Source: Cyanodermella asteris
Taxonomy: Eukaryota > Ascomycota > Lecanoromycetes > Ostropales > Stictidaceae
Direction of reading: 5' to 3'
DNA: 64,000 nucleotides
Assembly: GCA_900618795.1 (NCBI GenBank)
Contig: UYJD01000002.1
Span: 2,186,908-2,250,907, forward strand
Position numbers and translations under genes: made by a program. The notes under the pieces are model-generated. The model saw only the letters and a program-made list of their open reading frames with translations, ran no database searches and was not told the DNA's origin. Positions 10,692 through 23,284 of the stretch are shown here, in pieces; the stretch's first letter is position 1, and each line of letters opens with the position of its first letter.

Positions 10692-13600
10692 TCAAGAGGT
10701 AGAAGCCTCACTCAACTGCAACAACGCTTCCTTGATCTTTTCATCCCGTTTCGTGACCCGCAAAGCCATGATCGCCAACCCCGTCGCCGACTGCCGGTGT
10801 TCCTGGCTCAATTTTCGCGCTTCGTCCGTGATTTCGGGCGACTTATCCATTGTTATGCTCTTCTGCAGCAGGTATATGAGTTCTCGCTTTTGGCTTAGCG
10901 GGCACGGCATGCGGCCTCGAAGGGGCTGGTCGGTGATATATGCTTTTAGTATCAGTGCGAACCGCAGGCGCAGGTATGGTGCTGTGGCTGTGGCTAGCCG
11001 GCTGTGTTCCGGAGACTTTCCGGCTTGGGTGACGAGTTCGAAGAGTCGGTCGATGAGGAGGTAGCAGAGTTTGGATCGGTGATTCGGGTCTAAATCTCGC
11101 ACGCGCCCGATACGTTTTAGGTTTGGCCACAACGACGGGTGGGAGGGGATTAAGGAGTCGTCGGGATGGGGATCGTGAATGATGGACCTTAGTAGTAGGA
11201 TGTTGGCAAATTCGGAACAGTGGCTTGGTGAGCCAGGTCGCGCGTCGCTTCCAAGGCTCGGTACGAGCAGATGGTAGAATCGGTTGAAGGCATCGATATC
11301 GAAGAGCAGATCTTCGGACAGGTTCAGGCTCGGGCCCTCGCTTTCATCGCCGAGCCCTATGATTGCGTCCAGGATCTGAAGACCGACACCCCAGATGCCA
11401 GTACTGGTGTCAGATGACTCTCGTTCCAGGGACAACGTCAGTAGAGGTGACAAGACGTTCAAAGCACTAGTTGTTGCTTGCTTCCAAACCTGGATAACTT
11501 GTTCCTCCCTTTTCCATGCTCTTTTGTGTCGGATGAGGATATTGAGTGATTCAAGACACTGAATCATGCCAGGTTCTTCGTGGAGATTCAGAGCGGGACC
11601 CCGTTCCCGCACGAATTGTTCAATGAGTCTCGCGATATCTTTCGTGATTGCAACAAAGGTTGGTCCTTTGACCGTCTCATTCGGCCGCTCCTTCTCGTGG
11701 GATAGAGCTGCAAGCTCTGAAAGGACTATCAAGAAGCCCGGAGCTATTGACGTACTGGTCGCAGCATATATGTAGTTCAGCAGCTTCACGCAATCGGCCT
11801 GCAGAGGCGTAGTCGTGATCAGGTCTCCAGCGTAAGTCGTCGGCGTTGATTCAGAAATGTTAGCAGCCACCTGCCGAAGTAGCGGCGGCGCTATTTGGGT
11901 CCGCTGAGCTGGGACGGAGACTCTGTATAGCTCTGTCGCGCATGATGTGAATGCTACCAGCGCGGCTTGATTGTCACTGCTCGCTGGTCGATCAAGACGC
12001 TGATGCTGATATGCCTTTTGATCTAGCAAAATTTTCCAGGTTGAAGCCGTGGATCTAACGAACCTCGGATCATCATTGTTGAGAATCCCAAGGACTTTTG
12101 ACATCCCAGAATATGTCACCGTTGTCAAGTTGAGAGATTGACGGCTCAGCAAACCAGAAATCTGCTTGATCCATCGCGCCCAGACATCCTCTTTGTCGTG
12201 GGCTTCTAATAGCGTTGCCAAATGTTCTTCTAAAAGGGCGCAAGTTCCCGTGTGGATAGCTGCCGCTGTCTCGTCGAGTGCCAGCGATACGCTATTTATA
12301 CTTGCAGAATCGTCGCTTGCTGCTCTGGTGCTTTCATTCAACTGGTAGAGGCGCAAGATCACCTTATCCATGCATACTGCCCAGTGTTCTGGCAACAGCC
12401 TGTCGCCGATAGAATTAAATATCCTGAAGCAAGCATGCACAGCGTTATTGCGAACTTCAGCTTGGGTGCTGGCCGTGCCTTCTGAGATTGCGTTCAGAAG
12501 TTGCAGCCAAAGTATGGCTCGGGGCGACATAGACTCGTCAGGCTCCGGTGCTAGTTCTAGGTGTTCCTGCTCGGTCCAGATATTGTCTGACAAAGTTTGA
12601 TACAGAGACGTACTGGTCAAACTGATGTTGAGATCTATGTCCTGACTGCAGCAAAAATGGACCATTCGTAGTACCCGTGGAAGGCATTCATGGGGAAGTG
12701 ACTCGATCAGATCGGCGCAAACGACTTGCAGAGAGGCGAAGGCGGACCGCAAGAGCCTTTGTGAGTATGGTCGAACCTTGGAAGACGAATGGCTGTCCTC
12801 TTGCTCGGTGTTCTCAGACTCGAAAGCTGATAGCATGAGCTCGCAAGCATCAGGCCAGCCATAATCGATCGAATCTCCATATTGATCAAGGCAGGTCTTG
12901 AGTGTTTGTAAGGCAGCATTGTGGATCTCAGCGTTGCCTGTCTTCGTCGTGTTGTCGCTGATCTGGTCGTCGTATTCGCGAACGACATCCACAATTTGTC
13001 GCAGAATGCTAAAACCGAAGGGTATTAATGTTTTGGGTCGTTCGCCATTCGTTTTGGCAAATGTTGTGGCAATGACGCTTTTGCAGATCGTATCTGCGGC
13101 CGCGAAGCGTACCTCCGGATCAATGTGAAAGGCTTTCACCAGACGCATCAAAGTCTCCACCATACTCCTCCATCCGCTGGACTCGGGGCGGCTTGTATTT
13201 AACCTGCTCTTGCTGTAGTCAATCAGCTGAGAGAACACGTCAATTATGAAGACATTGGCGCGGAGATCTTGCAGACCCTCTGTACGCTTGCTGCTGAAGC
13301 TAGAGGACCGTCGATGGTGGCCTGGTTGCGGTGCTTGTGTACTTTCAGCGGACTGACCCCGAAGTAAACCATCAATGAGCTGAAGAAAGCCGAGGTACTG
13401 CTTCTGTGGCAGGTCACTTGCGCTACCAAGCATTCTTGACGCTGCAGATCGGACAGCAGCAATTTCTGATGAGAATTCTTTGGAGAGATCTCCCGAAATA
13501 GATAGAGTGGGAGCAATGCTAGCCGGACCGCCTTTCGACAGCGTTCGGTCGGTGCTGATGTGTCCAACTATCACATCAGCCTGCTGAAGCGTACCCAGGA

Positions 13601-15587
13601 CAATGGACCATGCTTCATCGAGCACCGCGCCGAGAGCGATACCAAGGTTCAGTAAAGCTCGAAGGCATAGTAAATTCCTGGGACTGAGCCGAGGCAAAGG
13701 AGCTGACGAAACCGAGCCTCTTCTATCTCCAGCTGATGCGTCCGGTTGAGTCGCTCGGGACAGCTCACCGGGTAATGACTGTTTTGCGAGCGCTGTAAGG
13801 AATGCATCCCGAGCTGTTGCGGATCGCAAGAGAGTCGCCACCTGGACAAGCTTTTGGAACGATCGGATGGTGGTATGGTAGTACTCTGCGTCTAACGCGG
13901 CCTGAAAGAATGTGGAGTAAGTACTCAAGACCGCAGGCCAGCAGCTCTCAAGCAAGCCAGCTGCTGCTTCTATTTGTCGTTCATCCCGATGGCCCTTCAG
14001 CTCAAGAGGATTTGTAGGCAGTTGGCTTTCTTCGTCGTCAGAAGAATCATCAGAATCCTCTGGCATGCCAGAGTCATTTCTGGAGCGAGAGACTTTGGAG
14101 CTCGCAAATGGTAAGACGAATCTTGCAAGACCGTCGCAAAGAAGGTTGAGAGAAGAAAGGACTAGAGCGTAGATGTATGAAGGCGGCACTCCGGGGGCAT
14201 CCGCCTTGTCGAGCTGCTCGATCAACGACACCCGTACAGTGCTTTGAGCAACGCTAATGCCTGAGTCCATGGCAGTCGTACTTGTCAAACTCACCCCAGT
14301 AGTAGCAGTGGTAGGATCTGCTTGCAAAGCAGCTAGTCCATCGAAATCCTCGTCGTTCTGTTCGGTGACTGTTGGCATAGATGATGAATGACCTAGTCCA
14401 ATGATTGAAGGTTTCTCGGTGGCAAGCCGACCAAACATGGCTAGCTGCTCTTGTACAATCGCCTTGTGGCCAGGCTCCTGGTCGAAAACGGCATACATCC
14501 TTCGAACATTGGATGGCTCTTTGTAGGCATCTCTGAGAGCTTCCATGCACATGGTCCGCTTCCAAGATGTCGTAACATCAGGCTCGAGCATATGCGTCAG
14601 CATACTAAGCAGCATCTCAAGTTCAGTCGGCAGGACTTCAATGAATCCTTGCACAACGGGAGGAACCAGCCGTAGTATCCTGACGATTTGCGGGAACGAG
14701 GACCCTGAGGAGACCACGCGCAGCATCAGTGGCAGCAGTTGCTGACGGAGTATGTCCACGAAATTGCTGTACCTTGGGATGACCGTTGTGAAGTTGAGGA
14801 GGATGGTTCCCACCAGCTCCAGGGCAAAATCCTTCGAGACATTGGCCTTTCGCAAGCTCTCAACCGGTTTGCCTTCGGCAATGGAACACAAATCCTGAAG
14901 TACCTGGTGGCAGTCGAGCTCGGCTTGCCAGGATGCTTTAGTAGTGTCCGGACTTGTCGCTTCTGAAAGCGCCTTGTCATTTCCAACGCGTGTAAAGACA
15001 TCATTGACGATCTGCTGGAGTGTTGCCGCCGCTGTGTGCGAAATCATGGCGTTTTTGGCTGTTTGGAGCACAAAACACACTTGTAGGGCTGTTGCCAATC
15101 TGGACTCGGATATCTGGTCACCATATCGCTGAAACAGCGATGGCATGACCTGCAACACACGGAGCTGTACATCGGTGCCCAAGCTGCTGCATTCGCGGAG
15201 TGATTCGAGGAGGTCCTCAAGGCGCTCCTGAGCAAGGCCATCAGCGACAACCAGCCGTTGAAGGCTGACGACGGCTGAGATGGCGAGTTTCGGATTGTTC
15301 GACTTGCAAGCAAGTAAAAATGGGCGCACGAAGCCCGGTCTTCGACGTAGGTCTTTGCCGTGTCAGTAGAGTAGCGAGAATGAACGGACTTTCATACCAG
15401 CTGCAAGTTGTGATTCTGAAGTATTGGTCAATGATTTGAGGTCCGCGAGCGATTTCTCCGCAGCCTGCAACTATCAGTAGGACTCTATATTGTCATACAC
15501 GTAGACTACCGTTCTGATATCCGGTGCTTTCCTTTTGGCGTCTTGAATGAGCGTGCTCAGCTCGCCAGCCAAAAGCGCCGCTGTCAT
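10692..15587 (-). CDS. MON2: Mon2 homologue (Golgi/endosome trafficking scaffold)
   Basis: Three exons: 15587-15510, 15464-15398 and 15352-10692. Both introns are 45 nt, with phases 0 and 1, and the product is 1601 aa, close to yeast Mon2 (about 1600). The joined N-terminus reads MTAALLAGELSTLIQDAKRK, then AAEKSLADLKSL, then RRPGFVRPFLLACKSN, the expected DCB-type start of Mon2/BIG/GBF relatives. Large HEAT-like helical regions follow, with no Sec7 catalytic domain, as in Mon2. Acidic and Ser-rich inserts occur near residue 470. Mon2 is a large Arf-GEF-related scaffold that works with Dop1 and the flippase Neo1 at the trans-Golgi/endosome. It is a housekeeping gene; I see no lesion. Confidence 0.9.
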
Positions 15588-16028
15588 CTCGGCGTCCCGC
15601 GCATCGCCGCGCAGCGATGGATTTTACACAAGTCGAAAATTTGCCCTTCCTGCCGGCCAGACAACCAAGCTAGAGGGGAGTGCGAGTTCTGAACCAAAAA
15701 AAGTGGCCAGGCGATCAAAGCGTGCCGAGATGCCAGATTGTGTACGAGAGGGTCACGTGATGGTGAGCTTCAGATTCCGATCGTGGAGTTTGAACTTTGT
15801 ACGTTACTTCATAAATGACCGGGATTATATCAACATCATCAGCGGTTGCTCTCCACGCCCAAGCACAATGAGCCTAGATCCTTCCAAACGACCTCAACGC
15901 CAGCGCCAAAACCCATCCGCGATGAGAAGCTAAATATGTACACAAATCGCTATGCTCTCAAACGAAACCCAGTCCCAGATCATGAACGGCCTGAGCGTCT
16001 GTACACACTTTGCTTTGTCGTCACTCAC
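15588..16028. promoter_or_regulatory. Intergenic: MON2 promoter and RAD51 3' flank
   Basis: 441 bp upstream of MON2 (minus strand) and downstream of RAD51 (minus strand). It should contain the MON2 promoter and the RAD51 transcription end. There is a GTCACGTGATG stretch (CACGTG E-box-like) near 15751-15761. No gene is seen. Confidence 0.4.
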
Positions 16029-17057
16029 TTAGTCCTTCTCCAGGTCCTTCGGGTCTGGGTCACCAATTCCATCTTCTTTGATTGCGAATAGACAATCAGA
16101 TTCGGGCAGACACGGACTGTCGTAGATTTTGCAGACTCTGGTCTCTCCTCGGCCCTTTTTCAAGCTAAGGCGCGTTGTGCTGGCGTGTGCGATGATGTTG
16201 CCTCCAATCGGCTTCTTGGGATCCATCATCATTGGCCCTCCATCTACCTGCGCCACAACCTGATTGGTGATTACGACAGCTATCCCAAACTCATCAGCCA
16301 AGCGCATCAGCATTCGCAAGAACTTGGCCATGTGTGTCTGACGTGCACTGAGCTCTCCACGTCCAGCGTAATCTGTTCTGTAAAGACTAGTGGCTGAATC
16401 GACAATGAGCAAGCTGAATCTCGTCTCGGTCATCATTTGCGCTGCCATTTGGAGCAGTTGTAATTGATGGTCGGAGTTGTATGCTCGCGCGTAGGCCACA
16501 TTGTCAAGTACTTCCTCGCCATTAAGACCGTATCGCTGCGCAACGGCCAAGAGACGGACGGGTCGGAAGGTACCCTCGGTATCGATGTAGAGACACTTGC
16601 CCTCGCCACCACCCATGTCGAAAGGAAGCTGACAGGTGACAGCTAGGGTGTGACATAGCTGTGATTTACCCGTTCGAAACTCTCCGAAAATTTCGGTGAT
16701 AGATCCAGTCTCGATACCACCAGCGAGAAGCGTATCAAGCTGTTTCGAACCCGTCGTGATTGAGATCAGCTCAGAACGTCTTTGATGCATCTCGGTCGCA
16801 GTTGTGAATCCCATGGGGACGAGCTTTGCAGCTTCAGCTAGAATCTTGGTTGCTTTCTGCTCAGAAATACCCTTGATCATCTCGAGTGCTTTCTTGGGTG
16901 TATATGCTACCGCCTCGACTGTGTGAAATCCTCCCTCTTGTATGAGCTGAATGTCGCGCTTGGTGAGACCTGCCATGCCCTCCAACGACGTGATTGAAGT
17001 GGGCGCTCCTGGCATGCCGTCCATGCCGTCCATCGCCTGCTCATCCTCGGCGCTCAT
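16029..17057 (-). CDS. RAD51: RAD51 recombinase
   Basis: Intronless, 342 aa from the ATG at 17057 ([14 protein letters not shown]). An N-terminal helix-hairpin-helix region lies at about residues 50-85 ([17 protein letters not shown]). The RecA core has Walker A GEFRTGKS at 125-132 and Walker B LLIVDS with Asp 220. The DNA-binding loop region has [14 protein letters not shown], and there is the fungal/eukaryotic signature [10 protein letters not shown] with [20 protein letters not shown]. The C-terminus [11 protein letters not shown]...DPKDLEKD is typical. It forms filaments on single-stranded DNA for homologous recombination. The loop after VDGG is a few residues shorter than in Aspergillus UvsC as I recall it. 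A frame extending to 17090 begins with TTG and is not a likely start. Confidence 0.97.
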   Translation of the reverse strand: MSAEDEQAMDGMDGMPGAPTSITSLEGMAGLTKRDIQLIQEGGFHTVEAVAYTPKKALEMIKGISEQKATKILAEAAKLVPMGFTTATEMHQRRSELISITTGSKQLDTLLAGGIETGSITEIFGEFRTGKSQLCHTLAVTCQLPFDMGGGEGKCLYIDTEGTFRPVRLLAVAQRYGLNGEEVLDNVAYARAYNSDHQLQLLQMAAQMMTETRFSLLIVDSATSLYRTDYAGRGELSARQTHMAKFLRMLMRLADEFGIAVVITNQVVAQVDGGPMMMDPKKPIGGNIIAHASTTRLSLKKGRGETRVCKIYDSPCLPESDCLFAIKEDGIGDPDPKDLEKD

Positions 17058-18814
17058 GTTGACGTTGGTTTGTTTGTACTGAATGAGCAATTGCTATCTT
17101 GAACGTGGCGAGTGGAACAAAGAATGCTCGTGAGCATCAAACTCTCTTCACACCAAGACAATGACGAAGATGCGCGGAACTGGCTGTCGGATGATGGGCG
17201 AAGAACGTGAGGAATTGAGAAAGTGTTGTGCCGTCGAGGGGTGGCGAATCGCGCCTCCCCAAGAAGACGCGCCGGGGCCGTGGAAAGTAGCACGCGGTGT
17301 CACGTGAGCGTAGGCAGCACCCGCCCACCCACCTCTCTTGCCGTCTTGGAAAAACGCAGTCGCCCGCCAGGCGCTAGCAGCCCAATGCGGTTAGCGCCGA
17401 GGTCTCGCGGCTACAAATTCTTCGCAGAGCTTCTCACGATCTTCTTTTGCTCCTTATCATCAGTAGTAAAATTACCTTTTACTAATGGGAGCTCCGCTAC
17501 GGCGGCTTGCTGAGGGTCACCCTGCTGAGCTCATTTGAGTTCGCCCGTGGGTTTTCTTCCGTTCCCGGCTCCCTTGAGGAACGAATCCGTCTTTCCATAA
17601 CAGCTGCGGCATCTTCTTTATGGGCCGTAACTGTGGGATGGATGCAACAAATATGCCAAGATCACAATTTGTCAACGAGGCGCGAGGGCATCAAACTCGG
17701 CGTCGCCGTTCTGGGCAACATGCCGCTCGAACGATAACATTGCGGACACTGCGGAAGTTGGATCGGTGGACAAAGGCAATCGCGAAAAGTCGTAGAGGGC
17801 TGCCAGGTCAAGTTACGCAAGTTTCTTGTGCACGTCATTTACTAGCTATCAGTGTTCACCTTGTTTCTCACATCCTTGTGCAACCTGTCAACCAATACTT
17901 CAAGGTCATTACTCAAACTCTTTGTGGAATTGCTTTTGGCCGCCCGCTGCCTGTGTCGCGTCCGTTGTGTTGCGATCCATGGTGCGCCTTTAAAAGCGGA
18001 CTTGCAGCAGTGCTCTCAACTCCTAGACTCGAAAAGGTAGGTACACATGCAACAGCCTAGTTCGCGTATGCAGAAGATCTATAAAGACTCCGTCCTTGAG
18101 CATCAATAAGCTGGCATTGCATGTTTTCCGAGCCTCGAGTCTACCCCGCGGGGCAGGGGTACTGCAGGATCCTTGTCCTTGTCAATGCCGTTTCGAATGT
18201 CATGCTTAATAAGTCCTATCTGTGAGGCAATTCAGCCTGTTAATACGGACTTGGACTATGTGCGACCCTGATTCCCTGTTGTGCTGTACCCTCACCTTTG
18301 ACACTCGTCCGCATATCACAAGAGGCGTCTTCTCAAGTACTCAGATCGGTGATGATCCGACCAGGGCTGAAAGAAGCCTGAGGTCTGCCCGAGGTCTCGC
18401 TGAAATCGCGTGACCCGGTCCTGGTCTCGAAACCGGCTGCACAGAGATTCTCAAAGAAGCTCGATATCCGGCCCCCGAAACGCTAATGATCCTTGATGTT
18501 CTTTGATGGATAGAGCCAGCGGGGCAGGTACGAGTAGCCGGATTGTGTACCTCCAATCTCTCACTTGAACATCAACGGCATCATTCGTGGCTGAGCCTCG
18601 TTACGTCTTGCCGGATGACTATACCTACGCAAGTATTGTGTTGATCGTTCGAAGCATCAGCAGCTTTCGATACTTATTTGCTCTCCGTTCACGTCAGCTC
18701 TTCTTCCCTTTCACACTCTTCTTCAGTTGTGTGAGCTTCTCCTGTTACCACTACAGCTCCGACGATTGCATACTTTCCCTAATCAACAGTGATTGTGGAG
18801 AGTTAGAACTCACC
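17058..18814. other. Intergenic 1.76 kb, no gene seen
   Basis: This divergent gap lies between RAD51 (minus) and the secreted propeller-like gene (plus). The left 300 bp is GC-rich with CACGTGAGCG and a CCACCCACC stretch, probably the RAD51 promoter. The right 200 bp is pyrimidine-rich (about 18690-18760), probably the 5' UTR/promoter of the next gene. The middle has only short incoherent frames. Confidence 0.4.
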
Positions 18815-19865
18815 ATGAAGTTATCACCCCTCATCAGCTTTGCCTTGAGCAGCCTCACTCAGCTCAGCAACGGCCTCGCACTCCGCTCCGCCAACTCGAT
18901 CACTTCTCCAAAGTCGTTCGGCGACTTCCTCATGCGCGACAACGGCACCCTCGCTCTCACGTCTCCTGGTCTCAATGCCGTGACAGTCATCGACCCCAGC
19001 TCCGGCGCCGAGCTCTCCCCAATCACCGTTCCCGGAGTCCAGGGCACCTTCGGCATCGTCAACTCCAAGACCACCGACTACGAACTCTACTTCGTCGTCG
19101 GCGGCAACCTGACCGCCAAGGGCACCCCCGTCCCAGGTTCCTTCGGTCTGTTCTCCGTAAGTACAATCCCCTCCGTTCCACAATCACATGAATCCAAACC
19201 CATAAACCAACAACCAATAGATCCAGATCGAAACCAGCGGCGATGGCACCTACGACACCAAAGTCGCCAAGCTCGCCTCCATCCCCTCCCCAGCTCAATC
19301 GCCCACCGGCAGCATCGCCTTCCAGTACGACTACGTGTACATCGTCGACACGGCCGCCTCCAACATCATAACCTACCAGCTCAGCACCTCCGAATTCGAC
19401 TTCTCCGCCTTCCCCGCCAGCGCCGCGCTGACCAACCCCCAGCACTGCAACGGCCAAGTCGGCATCGACGGCCTCGCGCTCGGCTCCGACTTCACCCTGT
19501 ACTTCAGCAACCAGGCGCAAGCGCTGACGGGCACCGTGCAGCTCGACTACTACGGTGTGCCGTCGGGCGACTTTGCGGTGCTGGCGCGGCAGCAGGCGCA
19601 GACTCGAGGCAGCGACCCGGATTGTGCGTCCTTGTCGTGGGGCAAGTTTGCGGTCGATGAAGACGATAATCAGTGGATTGCGGCGTCTGATGACTCGATT
19701 GTCAAGAGCAGCAGGGTGGGGAACCATTACAAGGTTTTGAGCCCGGTGCAGAGCCCGGTTGCGCTTGCTTTTGGTGTTACGCAGGCTACTCGGACAACCT
19801 TGTATGCCATTACGAAGGGGACTAGTGGGAGCGTGATTCGGTTCTGGGATACTACTGGTGCTTGA
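18815..19865 (+). CDS. Secreted beta-propeller-like (SMP-30/lactonase-type) protein
   Basis: Two exons, 18815-19156 and 19221-19865; the 64-nt intron has donor GTAAGT and acceptor AATAG in phase 0; 328 aa. The start was chosen at the ATG giving a signal peptide (MKLSPLISFALSSLTQLSNGLA); the frame is open upstream but reads as 5' UTR. Repeated blade-like motifs follow: LMRDNGTLALTSP, FQYDYVYIVDTAASNI, GLALGSDFTLYFSNQ, KFAVDEDDNQWIAAS and LYAITKGTSGSVIRF, each about 50-60 residues apart, as in six-bladed SMP-30/gluconolactonase-like propellers of fungi. The metal ligands are not clear. Likely an extracellular protein or hydrolase of unknown substrate. It is convergent with the Mpv17-like gene. 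Confidence 0.8.
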
Positions 19866-20111
19866 AAGGCCGTTGAAAAATGTCATTATTGGTATGAACT
19901 ACACGGATGAACGTGAAAGAGACAAGGAGGAAGATTGGTTGAGATAAGAAAGTGCCGAAAGACGGACAATTGAAACCTTGATTTCCAGCCTGTAAGAGTA
20001 CGCCGAAGAATGCGTCAATACTGAATCCGATCCTATCATAATTCATTTCCGTGCAATGCAAGCGCCAAAATTCGGTCTATCGCTAACTGACATAAACATT
20101 CCCAACCAGTA

Positions 20112-20937
20112 TTAAATACGAATAGCGCCTTGCTCTTCCTTCTTCTCAGTCGCAGCATTCGTCAAAGACAGGTACGCCGTCCAGCCAATACCGATAGTAG
20201 ACACGAAAGGCTAGATCATGGTCAGCGTTGTCAGCGAAATAAGGTGAGGATAGGACTTACAATCTGAAATTGGAGAGGCATGAACCTGAAGTTCACGATC
20301 TGAACAGCCGGCCAAATCATGTAGTTCGCCTTCAGCGCCGGCAAATACGCAGTCTTGAACTTGTTCTTGATAGTATCCTTGCCACCACCCTCTGCCAGCG
20401 TCATGAAAGTGAAGAAGCAGCACAGACCGAACGGAGACATCACAGCCTGATCAACAGCAGTACGCTTCAAAACCTGTCCAAAGCCGCCAGCATCCTTTCC
20501 AACCGGAAACGCACGACCGAGGAAAGCGAACCACTGGTATTGGATTGGTGTCATGATGAAACCGTAAGCCATGAAGCGCACCAGGCGCTCGAAGTCAAAG
20601 GGCGGCGGGCCACTTGGCGAATCGAATATCAACTCGTCTTGCCCGTTCGGCTTGAAGGGGTTCTTCTCGTCCAGCTCGTGTATCTCGCCTTCTATGCGTT
20701 CGAGTGCTGGTGGGATGGCGGAGGGGTTGCGCATGCGTGTGGTGCGCAGCGAGGTGAGGGACTGTGCGACGGTGTCTGCTATTCCGGCAAGGATAGCGTT
20801 GGTGATCATAATCGTTAATACTGAGAGAAGGTTAATCCAGGTTCAATGCGAGTTATAACAAGTCTTAGTAGAGTCTCACCTGGTTTGGAGGCATAATAAG
20901 AGTTGAACTTGGCGATGAGGCGGCTCGTGATGGCCAT
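20112..20937 (-). CDS. Mpv17/PMP22 family membrane protein
   Basis: Three exons: 20937-20880, 20820-20261 and 20210-20112. The introns are 59 nt and 50 nt (donors GTGAGA and GTAAGT), and the product is 238 aa. The N-terminus MAITSRLIAKFNSYYASKP-VLTIMITNAILAGIADTVAQ is the classic Mpv17 start, with a short helix, then 'P..T..' and a G-x-x-D-x-x-x-Q motif. The signature W-P-x-x-Q-x-x-NF-x-x-x-P is present as IWPAVQIVNFRFMP, followed by the last exon's membrane segment VSTIGIGWTAYLS. These are four-helix membrane proteins of peroxisomal or mitochondrial inner membranes; relatives include yeast Sym1 and Woronin sorting complex protein. Which organelle cannot be told. An insert of about 35 residues after the first helix is acidic and Pro-rich. 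Confidence 0.9.
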
Positions 20938-21742
20938 CTCGATGATGAAGACGAGGGCGTGTACTAGGGGCTGAGAGGTTCGAGAATCAGTAAGTTGACT
21001 TAGTTCCGCTCAGCAGGGGTAGCTTGGGAGTGTGCAAGGTTGTAAAAGACGTATGGCCCAAGTGGAAAAGACAGATAGGCGCGGCATGGGATTGTGACAG
21101 GCTTGATATGGCATTTCGTCACCGCACGGCAGGTATAGCGCTCATAGATCCAGGAGCAGCATTCCGAACTCACCACCGGTCCCCATATGTACATCTTTTG
21201 CATTTTGGACAGCATCCTGGCGGGTGTGCTCCAGTCGGAGCGAAGTTTGATGGTGTAGACTCAGATAAGGATAGGGAAGGCTGTATAAGTATGGAGGCAA
21301 GTCGTGTGTCGGATGCCTGTAAGGGCTGGTGCTTCGGCGTGGCGCTGTTCGCTTCCGGTTTCGCTGGCAGTGAGGAGTGCGTCTTGAGGTCTGGCGAGAA
21401 GGGAGGTGCAAAGAGGATCAGGATAGGAGACGCTGAGACGATGAAGACGATGAAGACGATGCGGATGTATGAAGCAGAGTTGTTTCAGGACTTGCAGAGT
21501 CGGCGATGAGGCGGGCTACGCTTGGAGCGGCCAGGGCGGTATCGAACCCCGGGGACGGCGGGCGGCTGGCCAAAGAAAGCCAAAAGCCAAACACATCATC
21601 GCCAAGAAGCCGCTGGTCATGACCGAGTCTGGTGACAAGAGCTTCATCCCGCCCGTAGGCAACATCCCTACAGCTCCATTGCAGTCCAACAACCTCTCTA
21701 GAGAGCCTGTCGAGGTCAGCTTCGGCTTTGTCCAGTCTCGCC
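20938..21742. promoter_or_regulatory. Divergent intergenic region (Mpv17-like / V-ATPase H)
   Basis: 805 bp between two divergent starts, presumably holding both promoters. A short GATGAAGAC-type triplet-rich tract lies at about 21425-21465 (GAC GATGAAGACGATGAAGAC), a small tandem repeat. No gene is seen; the frames on both strands across 21400-22000 are by-products. Confidence 0.4.
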
Positions 21743-23234
21743 ATGTCGCTTGATCCGCCACCATACCTCAGCTCGCTGCAGAACAACATTCGCGCCCGAC
21801 CTATACCTTGGGAGGGAGCTGTCCGGGCCAAGACGATAACAGACCATGACCTTAAGCGCATAAAGGCCGTCGACAAGGTGCGGAAAGAGCAGAGACGACA
21901 GACTGTCGAGGCGAATCCTGGTTTGTACCGAAGTCTGCTTCTCGGTGGTTCAAATGAGAAGAGTGTGCTCGAGTCGGCAGCTAAACGGCCTGAAATCATC
22001 AACTACATCTTGGTGCTTGCTGGAGACTTAATCAACGGTACGCACTGCTGACAGACAATTGAAGCACCGGCATTGACAGTCTACAGATGTTCCAGACTTT
22101 GGTACCGAGCTTCTCAAGCACTCCGATCCATACAAACCGTTCATTCCTCTGCTCACCCATTCCTCGAACCCTGAAGAGTCCATTCCCCTTCTCGCTTCAG
22201 CCGTCCTGTCGAAACTTCTCTCCACACAACAGTTGAAAGCCACCGACTGGTCGTCAACTTCGGAAGAGGCCTTGAAGAAACTGTACAACTATCTCGCTAA
22301 GCTATCACAGAGTCATGACAGCGGCTTGCAGGACATTGCGGTGCAGGAGTATTCGTTGGTCATGCGCGGGAAGGAGTCGAGACGACGCTTCTGGGAGCAG
22401 CGCAAGGATACATTGGTGCCTTTGGTCGAGGTTCTGCAAGCAGCAGGTGGTGTAACAGGCGACAATGCATCAGCTACCCTCTTCTTTGGAAACACAAGCG
22501 TGCGAGCAGCGACCGATGCGGGCATTGGGGGTGGCGTTAGCCTTCAGCTGCTTTACCACGTCCTTCTGGTCGTCTGGCAATTGAGCTACGAAGCGGAAGC
22601 GATAGGCGAGGACTTTGACAAGGAACTCGACATTGTCGCGCTGTATACCCATTTGTTACGCTTGTCGCCAAAGGAGAAGACCACGCGACTACTATTGTCC
22701 ACTCTATACAACCTACTCACCGTCAATAAGACCTCCCTTCTCCCAGTTGCCACATCGGTTCGGCTACCAGCGGTCTTGGCGAACCTGAAAACGAGGCATT
22801 TGAGCGATGAAGACTTACTGGAGGATTTGAACAATCTCGATGAGATGCTGTCAGACTACACCTCCGCACAAACAACCTTCGACGAGTATGCCGCTGAAGT
22901 CCAGGCCGGACACTTGCGCTGGTCGCCGCCTCACAAGGACGCCTCGTTCTGGAGCGAAAATGCGGGGAGGATCTTGACCGAGAACAAGGGCGAGCTGCCC
23001 AAGAAATTGGCCGAAATTCTCAGTAAGGACTGGGAAAATGACAAGCAGGTTCTGGCGATTGGATGTAACGATGTGGGTTGGCTGGTCAAGACAGTGCCAG
23101 AGAAGAGGACTGCACTGGAAAAGCTTGGCCTGAAGCCTCGAGTCATGGCACTCATGGCGGATGCGAATGAGACTGTACGATGGGAGGCTTTGAAGGCGGT
23201 GGGCGAGTGGATGAGATACAGTTTCGATGGGTAG
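21743..23234 (+). CDS. vma13: V-type proton ATPase subunit H
   Basis: Two exons, 21743-22037 and 22087-23234; the 49-nt intron has donor GTACGC and acceptor CTACAG in phase 1; 480 aa, matching yeast Vma13 (478). The N-terminus MSLDPPPYLSSLQNNIRARPIPWEGAVRAKTI is characteristic of the fungal subunit. The C-terminus has the well-conserved hallmark LRWSPPHKDASFW followed by ENAGRIL and VLAIGCNDVG, ending RWEALKAVGEWMRYSF. Subunit H bridges the V1 and V0 sectors, activates ATP hydrolysis in the assembled enzyme and silences it in free V1. A cytosolic face of the vacuolar membrane is expected. The start at 21743 is the first ATG in frame. Confidence 0.96.
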
Positions 23235-23284
23235 CTGTGTGTAGCGTTATACGTTAGAAATATTCCAAAACAAAGACATTTTCA

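Noticed and set aside
21536-21560. GGTTCGATACC-like B-box on the minus strand
   Set aside because: Flanking bases do not pair as a T stem and no cloverleaf can be drawn.
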